This document shows, one piece after another, positions 62,543 to 64,000 of a stretch of 64,000 bases of DNA. The position numbers were made by a program, and so were the translations under genes. The stretch covers positions 1-64,000 of the forward strand of contig JAIRRS010000163.1 of the NCBI GenBank assembly GCA_031255855.1. Direction: 5' to 3'. Within the stretch, counting starts at the first letter, position 1, and every line of letters starts with the position of its first letter. The notes under the pieces are model-generated. The model had not been told where the DNA came from. It ran no database searches and saw only the letters and a program-made list of their open reading frames with translations. The DNA is from Tannerellaceae bacterium (GTDB taxonomy: Bacteria > Bacteroidota > Bacteroidia > Bacteroidales > Tannerellaceae).

Positions 62543-64000
62543 ATGAACCGCAATTCCATTATCCGCCGATTGGCGGAGAAAGAAGACGTTTTTGATTTTG
62601 TTGTCATCGGAGGAGGCGCCACCGGTTTGGGAATAGCCCTCGACGCTGTTACCAGAGGATACAGTGTTGCCCTTTTTGAACAATCCGATTTTACAAAAGC
62701 TACTTCAGGCAGGAGCACCAAGCTGGTGCATGGAGGCGTCCGTTATTTAGCCCAAGGAAATATTCCGCTTGTGTTTGAAGCGCTGCGCGAACGAGGTATC
62801 CTGCGTAAGAATGCCCCCCATTTAGTAAAAGACCAGCGTTTCCTGATACCTTGCTACCGGTGGTGGGAAGGCCCGTTTTATTTCTGCGGACTGGTAATGT
62901 ATGATTTCATGGCCGGGAGGTTGCGTTTCGGGCGTTCGATGTGCATAGGCCCCAAACGTTCGGTGAAGACAATCCCCAACCTTCGCGGGAAAGGACTGAC
63001 GGCGGGGATACTCTACCACGACGGGCAATTTGACGATTCCCGCCTGGCAATCAATATCGCCCGCACGGCCGTTGACGCCGGCGCATGCGTACTGAATTAC
63101 ATGAAAGTAACGGATTTATTGAAAGAAGACGGAAATGTGGCAGGAGTGGTTGTGCGGGATGAGGAAAGCGGGGATATCTATCCTGTCAAATCAAAGGCCG
63201 TAATCAATGCCACAGGTGTATTTGCCGACAATATCCTGCAAATGGACACTCAGGGGAAACGCCCTGTTGTGCGTCCGAGCCAGGGAATCCATTTGGTGTT
63301 GGATTCATCTTTTCTGGAAAGCGATTGTGCTGTCATGATACCCCAAACGTCAGACGGGCGGGTACTCTTTGCCGTCCCCTGGCATGACAAGGTAATTGTG
63401 GGAACAACCGACACGTTGATGAAAGAGACGTTGGAAGAACCCATTGCCCTGGAAGAAGAGATACAGTTTATCCTGCAAACGGCCGGAAACTATCTGGCCC
63501 GCGCCCCGCGGCGCAGCGATGTTCTTTCCGTCTTTGCCGGACTGCGCCCTTTGGCAGCTCCCCGGGGTGAAGGGAAAAAGACAAAGGAAATATCGCGCAG
63601 CCATAAAATCACCCGCGGAAATTCAGGACTAATCACTATCATTGGAGGAAAATGGACTACCTACCGAAAAATGGCGCAAGACACACTCGACTTTGCCATC
63701 CGCTATATGGACATCCCTACGCGTGATTGTGTAACCGAATCGTATGCAATTCATGGTTGGAAACCGGATCCGGATTTTTCCGACCCGTTGTATGTGTATG
63801 GAGCGGATGCCGGCGAGATTCGTAAACTCATAGCTTCGGCCCCGGAAATGGCAGAAAAGTTGCATCCCGACTATGCCTATACCGTTGGCGAGGTAATCTG
63901 GATTATCCGTAACGAAATGGTCTGCTCTGTGGAAGATATACTGGCAAGGCGGCTCCGGATCTTGTTCTTGGATGCCCGCGCCGCTGTGGCAATGGCTCCG
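62543..64000 (+). CDS. glpD: Glycerol-3-phosphate dehydrogenase, partial at window edge
   Basis: 486 codons are visible and the frame stays open at 64000. It is a flavoprotein that oxidises glycerol-3-phosphate and passes electrons to quinone. FAD motif VVIGGGATGLGIALDAVTRG is at residues 21-40, then TSGRSTKLVHGGVRYL, the substrate-site region LFAVPWHDKVIVGTTDT, and GGKWTTYRKMAQDT before the C-terminal domain. The GlpD/GlpA distinction is not certain without the missing end. Confidence 0.92.
   Translation, partial: MNRNSIIRRLAEKEDVFDFVVIGGGATGLGIALDAVTRGYSVALFEQSDFTKATSGRSTKLVHGGVRYLAQGNIPLVFEALRERGILRKNAPHLVKDQRFLIPCYRWWEGPFYFCGLVMYDFMAGRLRFGRSMCIGPKRSVKTIPNLRGKGLTAGILYHDGQFDDSRLAINIARTAVDAGACVLNYMKVTDLLKEDGNVAGVVVRDEESGDIYPVKSKAVINATGVFADNILQMDTQGKRPVVRPSQGIHLVLDSSFLESDCAVMIPQTSDGRVLFAVPWHDKVIVGTTDTLMKETLEEPIALEEEIQFILQTAGNYLARAPRRSDVLSVFAGLRPLAAPRGEGKKTKEISRSHKITRGNSGLITIIGGKWTTYRKMAQDTLDFAIRYMDIPTRDCVTESYAIHGWKPDPDFSDPLYVYGADAGEIRKLIASAPEMAEKLHPDYAYTVGEVIWIIRNEMVCSVEDILARRLRILFLDARAAVAMAP

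Overview
The window looks like a chromosomal segment of a Bacteroidales bacterium, probably near Parabacteroides, Tannerella or Dysgonomonas. The signs are two SusC/SusD pairs, a type IX secretion-style C-terminal domain, the bamD-rpoZ-DUF4293 gene order, a tRNA without an encoded CCA, and many TAnnTTTG-like -7 boxes in place of sigma-70 promoters. Shine-Dalgarno sequences are scarce, so several start codons were chosen from promoter position, overlap or signal-peptide fit. The species itself cannot be named from the sequence alone.

Layout. 0.2-8.9 kb: a DinB-like ClbS/DfsB protein, a DUF1801 protein, tRNA-Gly(CCC) with a decayed helix-turn-helix fragment beside its 3' end, argB, serS plus a DUF3472 lipoprotein, a paaK-ACT pair, and bamD-rpoZ-DUF4293. 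8.9-14 kb: cell-envelope genes (PorT-like barrel, LysM/periplasmic-binding protein, CHU_C surface protein, MltD-like transglycosylase) around a LuxR-type remnant. 14-18.5 kb: hisGDCB, preceded by a histidine-codon leader peptide and a well-formed attenuator. 18.6-22.9 kb: an M16 peptidase, a small XRE regulator and an AlkD-type protein. 23-35.5 kb: two SusC/SusD pairs sharing about 0.75 kb of nearly identical 5' sequence and a common 3' terminator block, separated by a CoA-disulfide reductase/rhodanese fusion. 35.6-39.9 kb: proline catabolism (P5C dehydrogenase, proline dehydrogenase) and a C1 peptidase. 39.9-49.2 kb (minus strand): MscS channel, S9 dipeptidyl peptidase, then FtsX-like permease, HlyD adaptor and TolC. 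49.5-54.2 kb: Dcu C4-dicarboxylate transporter, NtrC-type regulator with its histidine kinase, and an NlpC/P60 lipoprotein. 54.2-64 kb: an outer-membrane barrel protein, rubredoxin, a second M16 peptidase, PBP1A and the start of a glycerol-3-phosphate dehydrogenase that runs off the window.

How the parts work together. The NtrC-type activator and kinase face the tolC-hlyD-permease operon, and a near-consensus sigma-54 promoter with an upstream inverted repeat lies in front of tolC, so they probably regulate that efflux operon; no ATPase for the permease is encoded here. The his leader has four His codons and mutually exclusive antiterminator and terminator pairings that can be written out base by base.

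The signals least explained by gene annotation are: three dispersed arrays, each of four units with an exact 22-base period, at 1.3, 22.9 and 49.4 kb; the twin SusC/D cassettes with shared ends; two regulatory-gene remnants; REP-like hairpins; and two possible short transcripts. No CRISPR array, transposase, integrase or prophage was seen.
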